A DNA stretch of 20,944 bases from DASWTL01 sp035575925. GTDB lineage: Bacteria; Bacteroidota; Bacteroidia; Sphingobacteriales; Sphingobacteriaceae. The notes beneath the pieces were generated by a model. That model worked only from the letters and a program-made list of their open reading frames with translations. It was not told where the DNA came from and did not search any database. Shown here in pieces: positions 7,867-15,502 of the stretch (the stretch's first letter is position 1; each line of letters begins with the position of its first letter). The stretch is from NCBI GenBank assembly GCA_035575925.1, contig DATLXK010000054.1, positions 1 to 20,944 of the forward strand, read 5' to 3'. Made by a program: the position numbers and the translations under genes.

Positions 7867-8481
7867 ATGAGCATTCAAATAGAAAAGGCCCCGGATAAGG
7901 TAGAATATAACATTACTGTTTATACTGAAAATCAAATAGGTTTATTGAACCGTATTGCAATCATCTTTACCAGACGAAAGATCAATATTGACAGCCTGAA
8001 CACTTCTCCTTCTGAAATTGAAAGTATACATCGATTCAATATCGTAGTAAACGAAACAGAGGCTGTGGTTATAAAATTGGCACGGCAAATTGAAAAGCAG
8101 GTTGAAGTTCTAAAAGTATATTTCAATACAAATGAAGATGTGATTTGGCAGGAAATGGCACTTTATAAAGTACCCACAAATGCAATTGCTGAAAAAGCAC
8201 CTGTTGAACGTCTGCTGAGAGAGAATGGCGCCCGTGTGGTAGTGATCCGGAATGATTATACGGTATTTGAAACTACCGGACATCGGGAAGAAACCGATGC
8301 ATTAATTGAAAAGCTGCAGCCTTTCGGTTTAATCGAATTCGTACGCAGTGCGAGAGTGGCCATTATTAAACATAGTGATGGCTTTCACAGGAAATTACGC
8401 GAATTTGAAAAAGCTGAACCGGGGGAAGAAGTAATTGAAAACGAATATCTTAATAAGGGACAGAAAGTTTTTACCATGTAG
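7867..8481 (+). CDS. ilvN: Acetolactate synthase, regulatory (small) subunit
   Basis: Partner of IlvB that activates the enzyme and usually confers feedback inhibition by valine or other branched-chain products. Residues about 14-86 form an ACT domain (YNITVYTENQIGLLNRIAII, INIDSLNTSPSE, HRFNIVV, KQVEVLKVYF). The second half (about 110-180) matches the C-terminal domain of IlvN/IlvH, including GARVVVIRNDYTVFETTGHR. At 204 residues it is longer than the usual 160-170. The extra length is a charged tail after residue 180 (REFEKAEPGEEVIENEYL), which may be a lineage feature. It lies between ilvB and ilvC, with a 76-base gap before ilvC. Confidence 0.94.
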   Translation: MSIQIEKAPDKVEYNITVYTENQIGLLNRIAIIFTRRKINIDSLNTSPSEIESIHRFNIVVNETEAVVIKLARQIEKQVEVLKVYFNTNEDVIWQEMALYKVPTNAIAEKAPVERLLRENGARVVVIRNDYTVFETTGHREETDALIEKLQPFGLIEFVRSARVAIIKHSDGFHRKLREFEKAEPGEEVIENEYLNKGQKVFTM

Positions 8482-8557
8482 CCTGCATATCCATAACAGC
8501 AACTATAAAAATATAGCAAAACATATAATTAGATAACAGAAATCAAGTAAATAAAAA

Positions 8558-10039
8558 ATGGCAAATTATTTTAACACCTTACCTCTTAGAGAAAAATTAA
8601 ATCAATTAGGCGTTTGTGACTTCATGGACAGTTCAGAATTTTTGGACGGCGTAAGTGCGGTGAAAGGTAAAAAACTAGTAATTGTAGGTTGTGGTGCTCA
8701 AGGCTTAAATCAGGGTTTAAATTTAAGAGACAGCGGCTTAGATGTTAGTTACACATTGCGCAAAGAGGCCATCGAAAATAAAAGAGACTCCTGGAAAAAT
8801 GCAACTGAAAATAATTTTGCAGTTGGCACTTACGAAGAATTAATTCCGAATGCTGATGTAGTAGTCAACCTTACTCCGGATAAACAACACACGTCAGTAG
8901 TGACCTCAATTATGCCTTTAATGAAAGAAGGAGCTACGTTAATGTACTCTCACGGTTTCAATATTGTAGAAGAAGGTATGCAAATCCGTAAGGACCTTAC
9001 AGTCATTATGGTTGCTCCAAAGTGCCCTGGCAGTGAAGTCAGAGCTGAGTATGTCCGGGGCTTTGGTGTACCCACTTTAATAGCTGTACACCCGGAAAAC
9101 GACCCTCAGGGCAAAGGATTGGCACAGGCCAAAGCGTATTGCGTGGGTACTGGCGGACATAAAGCCGGTGTTTTAAAATCATCTTTCGTAGCTGAAGTGA
9201 AATCAGATCTGATGGGAGAGCAAACCATTCTTTGTGGTTTATTGCAAACCGGATCTATTCTTTCTTTCGATAAAATGATTGAAAAAGGAATAGACGCAGG
9301 CTATGCTTCTAAATTAGTTCAATACGGTGTGGAAGTAATTACCGAAGCTTTAAAACAAGGTGGTATTACAGCAATGATGGATAGATTGAACAATATTGCA
9401 AAAATCAAAGCTTTTGAGGTTTCAGAAGAATTGAAAACAATCATGCGTCCGCTATTCCAAAAACACCAGGACGATATTATGAGCGGCGAGTTTAGTCGTA
9501 TCATGATGGAAGACTGGGCAAATGGTGATAAAAACTTATTAGCATGGCGTGCAGAGACAGGCGAAACCGCTTTTGAAAAAACTCCTGCGGGCGATGTTAA
9601 AATCGGTGACCAGGAGTATTTTGATAACTATACATTAATGGTTGCTTTTGTAAGAGCAGGGGTTGAACTGGCTTTCGAAACAATGGTTGATGCGGGTATT
9701 AAACCTGAATCTGCTTATTACGAATCGTTACATGAAACGCCACTGATTGCAAATACAATTGCCCGTAAAAAATTATTCGAAATGAATCGCGTAATTTCTG
9801 ATACTGCAGAATATGGTTGCTATTTATTCGATCAGGCTTGCAAACCTTTATTGAGCGACTTCATGAAAAAAGTGGATACGGATTTAGTTGGTAAAAACTT
9901 TAACGAAGGAAAAGATGGTGCTGTAGATAACAGAGCTTTAATTGCAGTAAACGATGCACTTCGTTCTCATCAGGTTGAAGTAGTTGGCGCTGAGCTAAGA
10001 AAAGCAATGACTGCAATGAAATCAATTAAAACGGTATAA
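8558..10039 (+). CDS. ilvC: Ketol-acid reductoisomerase, class II (long form)
   Basis: Converts 2-acetolactate and 2-aceto-2-hydroxybutyrate to the 2,3-dihydroxy acids in an Mg2+-dependent isomerisation and NADPH reduction. At 493 residues it belongs to the long class II enzymes, like the E. coli protein, with a duplicated C-terminal knotted domain instead of the ~330-residue class I form. The Rossmann motif GCGAQGLNQG lies at residues 44-53. The loop TLRKEAIENKRDSW has Arg68, Lys69, Arg76 and Ser78, the arrangement linked to NADPH preference. The ATG follows an A-rich stretch. The gene is followed by a 100-base gap holding a palindromic repeat. Confidence 0.96.
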   Translation: MANYFNTLPLREKLNQLGVCDFMDSSEFLDGVSAVKGKKLVIVGCGAQGLNQGLNLRDSGLDVSYTLRKEAIENKRDSWKNATENNFAVGTYEELIPNADVVVNLTPDKQHTSVVTSIMPLMKEGATLMYSHGFNIVEEGMQIRKDLTVIMVAPKCPGSEVRAEYVRGFGVPTLIAVHPENDPQGKGLAQAKAYCVGTGGHKAGVLKSSFVAEVKSDLMGEQTILCGLLQTGSILSFDKMIEKGIDAGYASKLVQYGVEVITEALKQGGITAMMDRLNNIAKIKAFEVSEELKTIMRPLFQKHQDDIMSGEFSRIMMEDWANGDKNLLAWRAETGETAFEKTPAGDVKIGDQEYFDNYTLMVAFVRAGVELAFETMVDAGIKPESAYYESLHETPLIANTIARKKLFEMNRVISDTAEYGCYLFDQACKPLLSDFMKKVDTDLVGKNFNEGKDGAVDNRALIAVNDALRSHQVEVVGAELRKAMTAMKSIKTV

Positions 10040-10055
10040 AGTCGGGAATGTCACA

Positions 10056-10109
10056 TTGAGCGAAGTCGAAATGCATCTCGATATTCATGAGGGCTTCGAC
10101 TTCGCTCAG
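10056..10109. repeat. REP-like palindromic repeat between ilvC and the ABC ATPase gene
   Basis: The arms 10056-10070 (ttgagcgaagtcgaa) and 10095-10109 (ttcgacttcgctcag) are complementary at 14 of 15 positions, with a 24-base centre. The sequence is of a type I associate with interspersed intergenic repeats of Sphingobacteriaceae and related Bacteroidota (recollection, not a search). It starts 16 bases after the ilvC stop and could fold into a strong mRNA hairpin that lowers or protects transcript levels inside the operon. Confidence 0.7.
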
Positions 10110-10139
10110 CCTGAATAAGAAATAAATAACAACCGCATA

Positions 10140-11636
10140 ATGTCAGAACCATTGGTCCATATCCAAAATTTAACCCTGCAATACCAATCAAAAGTGGTGT
10201 TAAAGGATTTGAATTGGGTTATAAATCATGGCGAAAACTGGCTATTAAGCGGGGCTAGCGGAAGCGGTAAAACTTCTTTGGCGAAAATAATTGCAGGTTT
10301 GCAGCCTTCAATTGGAACTGTAAAAATAAACTTCAATACACAAAGTAATTTACCCGCAAAAGCACTTTATGTTGAAAGCTGGTATCAGTTTAAAAACGTT
10401 GAAGGGGTTGCGAATTTTTATTATCAGCAACGCTATACCAGTCAGCAAACTAAAGACATACTCACAGTAAATGCTGAATTAATGGCTTATGGCAAGGAAA
10501 ACAACCTGGATTTTAGCGAGGTTGAAATTCTTTTAAATGCATTTGGCTTTTCGGCTTTAAAAAATTCACAGTTAATTGAATTATCCAGCGGAGAGCATAA
10601 AAAATTGCAATTGGTAAAAGCCTTGTGGCTAAAACCTCATTTGTTAATTATAGACCAGCCTTATACCGGGTTAGATGCTGCATCCCGCCAAAATCTGAAT
10701 AATTTATTAGATGAAGTAACAAAGTTTGGTGTACAATTAATTTTGATTTGCAGCGATGCTCAGATTGAGTTACCTAAAAGCATTAATCACTTTGCTGAAA
10801 TAAAAGAAACACAATTTGTCGAACTTAATTCCAGGCAAATGATGTCGGTTTTACCTGAACGACCGATGCGGGAGCTTCCGAATTTCTTAAAAATACCCCC
10901 TCCCTATTCGTCTGATACGATCGTTAAGATGATTGATATAAATATCAGTTACGGCGAGAAACAGGTATTAAAGAATATTAACTGGCATGTTAAAGCAGGA
11001 GAAAAATGGCTTTTGCAAGGCCCTAACGGTTCCGGAAAATCAACTTTGCTGAGTTTAATAAATGGTGATCATCCGCAATCGTATGCTAATACACTTTATT
11101 TATTTGGCAATAAAAGGGGAAGCGGTGAAAGTATTTGGGACATTAAACAACATATTGGATTAATCTCGCCCGAATTCCACTGGTATTTTGATGCCTCATC
11201 AACAGTTTGGCAAAGTATTGCCTCAGGCTTGTATGATACAGTAGGATTATTTCAAACTTTACCCTATTCTAAAAGTGCTCAGGTTGATGAGTTAATCGAA
11301 TTTTTCGGTTTAACAGAAAATAAGAACGAATTGCTAAGTACACTCCCTCTCGGGAAGCAACGATTGGTTTTACTTGCAAGAACGATAATTAAAAATCCGG
11401 AATTATTAATACTTGATGAACCTTGTCAGGGTTTAGACCAATCACAAACAACTTATTTTAACCATCTGGTAGATGAGTTGTGCAGCAACGGGGTGACCTT
11501 GATTTATGTTGGACATTTTGAGTCAGCGTTACCGGAATGCCTGGAGAAAAGAATTGTACTGGAAAACGGCGAAATTAAATCTGTGGGCACACTACTTGAA
11601 AGTTGTATTACAGAAGAAGAAATATTAATAAACTAA
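10140..11636 (+). CDS. Soluble double ABC-ATPase (ModF/PhrA-like) embedded in the ilv-leu operon
   Basis: A 498-residue protein with two ABC nucleotide-binding domains in tandem and no membrane segment, most like the ModF/PhrA group. Domain 1 has Walker A GASGSGKT (38-45), signature LSSGE (148-152) and Walker B LLIID followed by Gln173 in place of the catalytic Glu, and its switch-His position reads CSD. Domain 2 has Walker A GPNGSGKS (294-301), Walker B LLILDE with Glu427 and switch His459 (YVGHF), but a degenerate signature, LPLGK (402-406). One composite site therefore looks intact (domain 2 Walker motifs with LSSGE) and the other looks impaired. The substrate is unknown, no permease is nearby, and a transport role is unlikely. 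leuA starts 2 bases after its stop, so the gene is translationally linked to the pathway; the reason is unclear. Confidence 0.85.
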   Translation: MSEPLVHIQNLTLQYQSKVVLKDLNWVINHGENWLLSGASGSGKTSLAKIIAGLQPSIGTVKINFNTQSNLPAKALYVESWYQFKNVEGVANFYYQQRYTSQQTKDILTVNAELMAYGKENNLDFSEVEILLNAFGFSALKNSQLIELSSGEHKKLQLVKALWLKPHLLIIDQPYTGLDAASRQNLNNLLDEVTKFGVQLILICSDAQIELPKSINHFAEIKETQFVELNSRQMMSVLPERPMRELPNFLKIPPPYSSDTIVKMIDINISYGEKQVLKNINWHVKAGEKWLLQGPNGSGKSTLLSLINGDHPQSYANTLYLFGNKRGSGESIWDIKQHIGLISPEFHWYFDASSTVWQSIASGLYDTVGLFQTLPYSKSAQVDELIEFFGLTENKNELLSTLPLGKQRLVLLARTIIKNPELLILDEPCQGLDQSQTTYFNHLVDELCSNGVTLIYVGHFESALPECLEKRIVLENGEIKSVGTLLESCITEEEILIN

Positions 11637-11638
11637 CC

Positions 11639-13147
11639 ATGCTACACGATTCTAATCGCATATTTATTTTCGATACCACGCTTCGTGATGGCGAACAGGT
11701 GCCCGGTTCACAGCTTACAACTCCCGAAAAAATAATTATTGGCGAAGCCCTGCAATCGTTAGGAGTTGATGTAATTGAGGCTGGTTTTCCTATATCAAGT
11801 CCGGGTGATTTTAAGAGCGTTGTCGAATTGTCAAAAGCAGTTCGGGAACCCATAATTTGTGCCTTAACACGAGCGAATAAAAAAGATATTGATTGTGCAG
11901 CAGAAGCATTGAAACATGCCAAAAATCCGCGTATCCATACAGGGATCGGCGCTTCAGATATGCATATACAATACAAATTCAACAGTACCAGGGAAGCAAT
12001 TCTGGAACGTGCTGTAGAAGCTGTAAAATATGCTAAAACTTTTGTTGAGGATATTGAATTTTACGCAGAAGATGCTGGAAGGGCTGATAATGAATATTTA
12101 GCCAAAATGATTGAAGCGGTGATTGCTGCCGGTGCAACCGTAGTTAATATTCCGGATACAAACGGATATTGCCTGCCGGAACAATACGGCGCAAAAATTC
12201 GCTTTCTGAAAGAAAATGTAAAAAACATTGACCAGGCAGTTATATCTGTTCACTGCCATAATGATTTAGGCCTGGCTACTGCAAACAGCATTGCCGGAAT
12301 CCAAAACGGGGCCCGACAGGTTGAATGTACTATTAATGGTATCGGTGAACGTGCAGGAAATACTTCACTGGAAGAAATTGTAATGATCCTTAAAACCCAC
12401 CAGGGCTTAAATTTTAATAACAAAATAAATAGCAAGCATTTGTATGAGTTGAGCGGAATGGTAAGCCGTATGATGCGAATGCCTGTGCAGGCTAATAAGG
12501 CCATTGTTGGAAAAAATGCTTTTGCACATAGTTCAGGTATCCACCAGGATGGTGTACTTAAACATCGTGAAACTTATGAGATCATCAACCCGGAAGATGT
12601 AGGCATAGATCAGTCGGCAATTATTTTAACTGCCCGGAGCGGAAGACATGCTTTAAAACATCATCTGGAGCGTTTAGGATATGTTATAGATCGTATTGAT
12701 TTAGACCAGGTTTATGAACAATTTTTGACCCTTGCTGATTCCAAGAAAGAAATCAAAGATGATGATATACTGGAACTGATGGGTGATGAAACAGAAAAAA
12801 ATTACAAAAATGGCTTAATAATTAATATGCTGCAGGTGTCATGCGGTGACCACTCGATGCCTGAAGCACGTATAAAATTAAATTATAACGGATCCGAGCA
12901 TGAAGCTACAGCATGCGGCAACGGCCCTGTAAATGCAACTATTAAAGCTATAGAAAATATTGTTGGTAGATCTATTGCAATTAAAGAATTTAACATCCAT
13001 GCCATTCACGGCGGAAGTGATGACGTGAGTAAAGTGGATATGCGGGTAATTCATGAAGATAAATCATATATGGGATATGGTTTCAGCACAGATATTGTAA
13101 GAGCCTCGGCTAATGCGTACCTGGATGCGCTTAATAAATTTGTATAA
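11639..13147 (+). CDS. leuA: 2-isopropylmalate synthase
   Basis: First committed step of leucine synthesis: acetyl-CoA plus 2-oxoisovalerate gives 2-isopropylmalate. It is a DRE-TIM metallolyase of 502 residues. FDTTLRDGEQ with Arg16-Asp17, EAGFPISSPGDF (48-58), the metal-binding His205-Cys-His207 (SVHCHNDLGLATANS) and NGIGERAGN are typical of true LeuA. The C-terminal LeuA dimer domain (about 375-500, including ACGNGPVNATIKAIENI and IHGGSDDVSKVDM) is where leucine usually inhibits. I chose the ATG at 11639, 2 bases after the ABC ATPase stop; an earlier in-frame start at 11603 would add 12 residues unlike the family and overlap the upstream gene. The FP-x-SS motif separates this copy from the citramalate-type paralogue at 15503. 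Confidence 0.95.
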   Translation: MLHDSNRIFIFDTTLRDGEQVPGSQLTTPEKIIIGEALQSLGVDVIEAGFPISSPGDFKSVVELSKAVREPIICALTRANKKDIDCAAEALKHAKNPRIHTGIGASDMHIQYKFNSTREAILERAVEAVKYAKTFVEDIEFYAEDAGRADNEYLAKMIEAVIAAGATVVNIPDTNGYCLPEQYGAKIRFLKENVKNIDQAVISVHCHNDLGLATANSIAGIQNGARQVECTINGIGERAGNTSLEEIVMILKTHQGLNFNNKINSKHLYELSGMVSRMMRMPVQANKAIVGKNAFAHSSGIHQDGVLKHRETYEIINPEDVGIDQSAIILTARSGRHALKHHLERLGYVIDRIDLDQVYEQFLTLADSKKEIKDDDILELMGDETEKNYKNGLIINMLQVSCGDHSMPEARIKLNYNGSEHEATACGNGPVNATIKAIENIVGRSIAIKEFNIHAIHGGSDDVSKVDMRVIHEDKSYMGYGFSTDIVRASANAYLDALNKFV

Positions 13148-13153
13148 TAAATT

Positions 13154-13173
13154 GGTTGGGGAGAACACCAACC
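13154..13173 (+). other. Stable hairpin right after the leuA stop codon
   Basis: GGTTGG pairs with CCAACC, followed by one G-A mismatch and a closing G-C around an AGAA loop. It starts 6 bases after the leuA stop. No U-tract follows, so I read it as a possible mRNA 3'-end or processing structure inside the operon, not a complete terminator. Confidence 0.45.
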
Positions 13174-13184
13174 GCAACTGTAGA

Positions 13185-13272
13185 TTTGTCATTTCGACCT
13201 AAGGAGAAATCTGGCCTGTACAAGTGTTGGGCATGAGGTATAAGATCTCACCGCTTCGCTCGAGATGACAAA
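13185..13272. repeat. Palindromic interspersed-type repeat between leuA and leuC
   Basis: The outer arms 13185-13197 (tttgtcatttcga) and 13260-13272 (tcgagatgacaaa) are complementary with one mismatch. Inside them, agaaatct and agatctca give a weaker second set of arms. The whole unit is about 88 bases and differs from the repeat after ilvC, although both contain CTTCGCTC. The style fits repeats I associate with Sphingobacteriaceae intergenic DNA (recollection only). It accounts for most of the 168-base leuA-leuC gap. Confidence 0.65.
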
Positions 13273-13315
13273 CGATTTAGAAATAAAGAATTATTGATAA
13301 AATATAAAAAGTAAA

Positions 13316-14728
13316 ATGAGCAAAACATTATTTGATAAAGTGTGGGACACTCACGTAGTACGAAAAATAGAAGGCGGGCCTGATGTGTTATTTATTGATC
13401 GACATTTGATCCATGAGGTTACCAGTCCGGTAGCGTTTTTAGGATTGAAGAGCAGAGGCATAACAGTATTGTATCCTGAGCGTACGTTCGCTACTGCTGA
13501 TCATAATACTCCAACAATTAACCAGCATTTACCTGTTGCAGATCCGCTTTCTGCTAACCAGTTGAAAGCTCTGGAATCAAATTCTAATGAATACGGTATC
13601 AGCCATTGGGGACTGGGTCATCAGAAAAATGGCATAGTACACGTAGTAGGACCGGAATACGGAATTACACAACCCGGAGCAACCATTGTTTGCGGAGATT
13701 CTCATACATCTACACATGGTGCTTTTGGCGCTATCGCTTTTGGTATCGGAACATCTGAAGTAGAAATGGTGCTTTCTACTCAATGTATTATGCAGCCGAA
13801 GCCTAAACAGATGCGGATCAATGTAAATGGTAAATTAAGCAGGGGCGTTACTCCAAAGGACGTTGCATTGTTTATTATATCTCAGCTAACTACTTCCGGT
13901 GCCACCGGATATTTTGTAGAATATGCTGGAGAAGTTTTTGAAAATATGACCATGGAAGGCCGTATGACGGTTTGTAATTTAAGTATTGAAATGGGTGCCA
14001 GGGGTGGCATGATCGCTCCTGATGAAACTACTTTCAATTATGTAAAAGATCGTGAATTTAGTCCTAAGGGTGAAGCCTGGGATAAAGCTATGGCCTACTA
14101 TCAAACCCTGAAAACAGATACTGATGCCACGTTTGATAAAGAATTCACCTTTAGCGGGTCTGCTATAGAGCCCATGATCACCTACGGAACCAATCCGGGA
14201 ATGGGTATGGGTATTTCAAATAACATACCGGATGCTTCAGACGTTGAAGGCGGAATTGCTACCTATGAAAAATCTCTGGATTATATGGGGTTCCATGAGG
14301 GGGAAGCTATGATCGGCAAAAAAATAGACTATGTTTTTGTAGGCAGCTGTACAAACGGACGGATTGAAGATTTCAGGGCATTTGCATCCATAGTTAAAGG
14401 AAAGAAAAAAGCAGAAGGTGTTACCGTATGGTTAGTTCCGGGATCTCACATTGTTGAGGCGCAAATTAAAGAAGAAGGACTATTAGATATATTTAATCAA
14501 GCTGGTTTCACATTACGTCAGCCGGGTTGTTCAGCATGCCTGGCCATGAACGATGATAAGATACCCGCCGGAAAATACGCGGTAAGTACCTCAAACAGAA
14601 ACTTTGAAGGCAGACAGGGGCCCGGTTCAAGGACATTATTAGCTAGTCCGCTCGTTGCGGCAGCTGCTGCTGTTACCGGAGTAGTTACAGACCCGAGAAC
14701 GCTTATACAGGAAGAAGATTTGGTTTAA
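13316..14728 (+). CDS. leuC: 3-isopropylmalate dehydratase, large subunit
   Basis: With LeuD it isomerises 2-isopropylmalate to 3-isopropylmalate; the same enzyme can act on citramalate for the paralogous pathway in this operon. It is an aconitase-superfamily protein of 470 residues, the usual LeuC length. The three [4Fe-4S] cysteines are Cys345 (FVGSCTNGR), Cys405 and Cys408 (PGCSACLAMN). Other conserved stretches include VLYPERTFATADHNTPT, CGDSHTSTHGAFGAIAFGIGTSE, EMGARGGMIAPD and SNRNFEGRQGPGSRTLLASP. The start follows an A-rich region with little Shine-Dalgarno signal. leuD lies 108 bases downstream. Confidence 0.96.
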   Translation: MSKTLFDKVWDTHVVRKIEGGPDVLFIDRHLIHEVTSPVAFLGLKSRGITVLYPERTFATADHNTPTINQHLPVADPLSANQLKALESNSNEYGISHWGLGHQKNGIVHVVGPEYGITQPGATIVCGDSHTSTHGAFGAIAFGIGTSEVEMVLSTQCIMQPKPKQMRINVNGKLSRGVTPKDVALFIISQLTTSGATGYFVEYAGEVFENMTMEGRMTVCNLSIEMGARGGMIAPDETTFNYVKDREFSPKGEAWDKAMAYYQTLKTDTDATFDKEFTFSGSAIEPMITYGTNPGMGMGISNNIPDASDVEGGIATYEKSLDYMGFHEGEAMIGKKIDYVFVGSCTNGRIEDFRAFASIVKGKKKAEGVTVWLVPGSHIVEAQIKEEGLLDIFNQAGFTLRQPGCSACLAMNDDKIPAGKYAVSTSNRNFEGRQGPGSRTLLASPLVAAAAAVTGVVTDPRTLIQEEDLV

Positions 14729-14800
14729 ATGATGAAAGAATAAGGACAAAAGATCAAAACAAAAAGCATAACGACTTATTCCTGATATTAATTCTCAGGC

Positions 14801-14828
14801 TAAATACCTGATACTAAATACTTGATAC
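14801..14828. repeat. Tandem 14-bp direct repeat in the leuC-leuD gap
   Basis: TAAATACCTGATAC (14801-14814) is followed directly by TAAATACTTGATAC (14815-14828), identical at 13 of 14 positions. A partial relative (cctgatatta) occurs at 14781-14790. The repeat ends 8 bases before the leuD ATG at 14837. The rest of the gap shows no other structure. Confidence 0.7.
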
Positions 14829-14836
14829 TAACAAAA

Positions 14837-15433
14837 ATGGCTTACGATAAATTTAATACACTTAGAAGTACTGCAGTTCCCCTTTCTATTGAGAATGTAG
14901 ATACTGATCAAATAATTCCTGCCCGGTTTCTTAAAGCAACTGAGCGTGTAGGGTTCGGTGACAACCTGTTTCGCGACTGGAGATACAATCCGGATAATAC
15001 GCCAAAACCTGATTTTGTACTGAACAATCCTGTTTACAGCGGAAAAATATTGGTAGGCGGTAAAAATTTTGGTTCCGGTTCTTCCAGGGAACATGCAGCA
15101 TGGGCAGTGTATGATTACGGATTCAGATGCGTGGTATCCAGTTTCTTTGCGGATATATTTAAAAACAACTGCTTAAATATTGGGGTATTGCCGGTGCAGG
15201 TTAGCGCTGAATTTTCCGAAAAATTATTCCAGGCTATTTCAGCAGATCCTAAAACAGAACTGGAGATAAATTTACCTGAGCAAACTATTACACTATTAAG
15301 CACGGGTGATCAGGAGAAATTTGAGATCAGCTCTTACAAAAAAGACAATATGGTGAATGGCTTTGATGATATCGATTATTTGCAAAATATAAAAACCGAA
15401 ATCCAGCAATTTGCGGAACATCTTCCGCTTTAA
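14837..15433 (+). CDS. leuD: 3-isopropylmalate dehydratase, small subunit
   Basis: Swivelling-domain partner of LeuC. The 198-residue protein carries ENVDTDQIIPARFLK near the N-terminus, GGKNFGSGSSREHAAWA in the middle (substrate-binding loop) and the expected FADIFKNNCLNIGVLP segment. Length matches bacterial LeuD of about 200 residues. I chose the ATG at 14837; an upstream in-frame TTG at 14822 would add five residues taken from the tandem repeat and is unlikely. A short gap with a perfect palindrome separates it from the next gene. Confidence 0.95.
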   Translation: MAYDKFNTLRSTAVPLSIENVDTDQIIPARFLKATERVGFGDNLFRDWRYNPDNTPKPDFVLNNPVYSGKILVGGKNFGSGSSREHAAWAVYDYGFRCVVSSFFADIFKNNCLNIGVLPVQVSAEFSEKLFQAISADPKTELEINLPEQTITLLSTGDQEKFEISSYKKDNMVNGFDDIDYLQNIKTEIQQFAEHLPL

Positions 15434-15449
15434 ATAAAGGATCTTATTA

Positions 15450-15480
15450 GACTTACGAAGTTTTTAAAACTTCGTAAGTC
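15450..15480. repeat. Perfect 15-bp palindrome between leuD and the citramalate synthase gene
   Basis: GACTTACGAAGTTTT and AAAACTTCGTAAGTC are exact inverted copies separated by one T. In RNA it would give a stem of at least 11-13 bp with an A/U-rich tip. It occupies nearly half of the 69-base gap. It could be a bidirectional terminator-like hairpin, a REP-type mobile repeat or a binding site. The AT-rich tip and lack of a U-tract after the stem argue against a simple terminator, and the genes on both sides share one pathway. Confidence 0.75.
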
Positions 15481-15502
15481 GTAATTTAATTGGCTAAAAC
15501 TA

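Noticed and set aside
11603..11638. Earlier leuA start overlapping the ABC gene
   Set aside because: The added residues (MYYRRRNINKLT) are unlike LeuA N-termini and come from the 3' end of the ABC gene; the ATG at 11639 fits the family.
11608..11982. Minus-strand open frame across the ABC/leuA junction (124 codons)
   Set aside because: Overlaps conserved leuA coding sequence on the opposite strand; the translation resembles no known protein.
14822..14836. TTG start for leuD
   Set aside because: It would add residues encoded by the tandem repeat; the ATG at 14837 gives a standard LeuD start.
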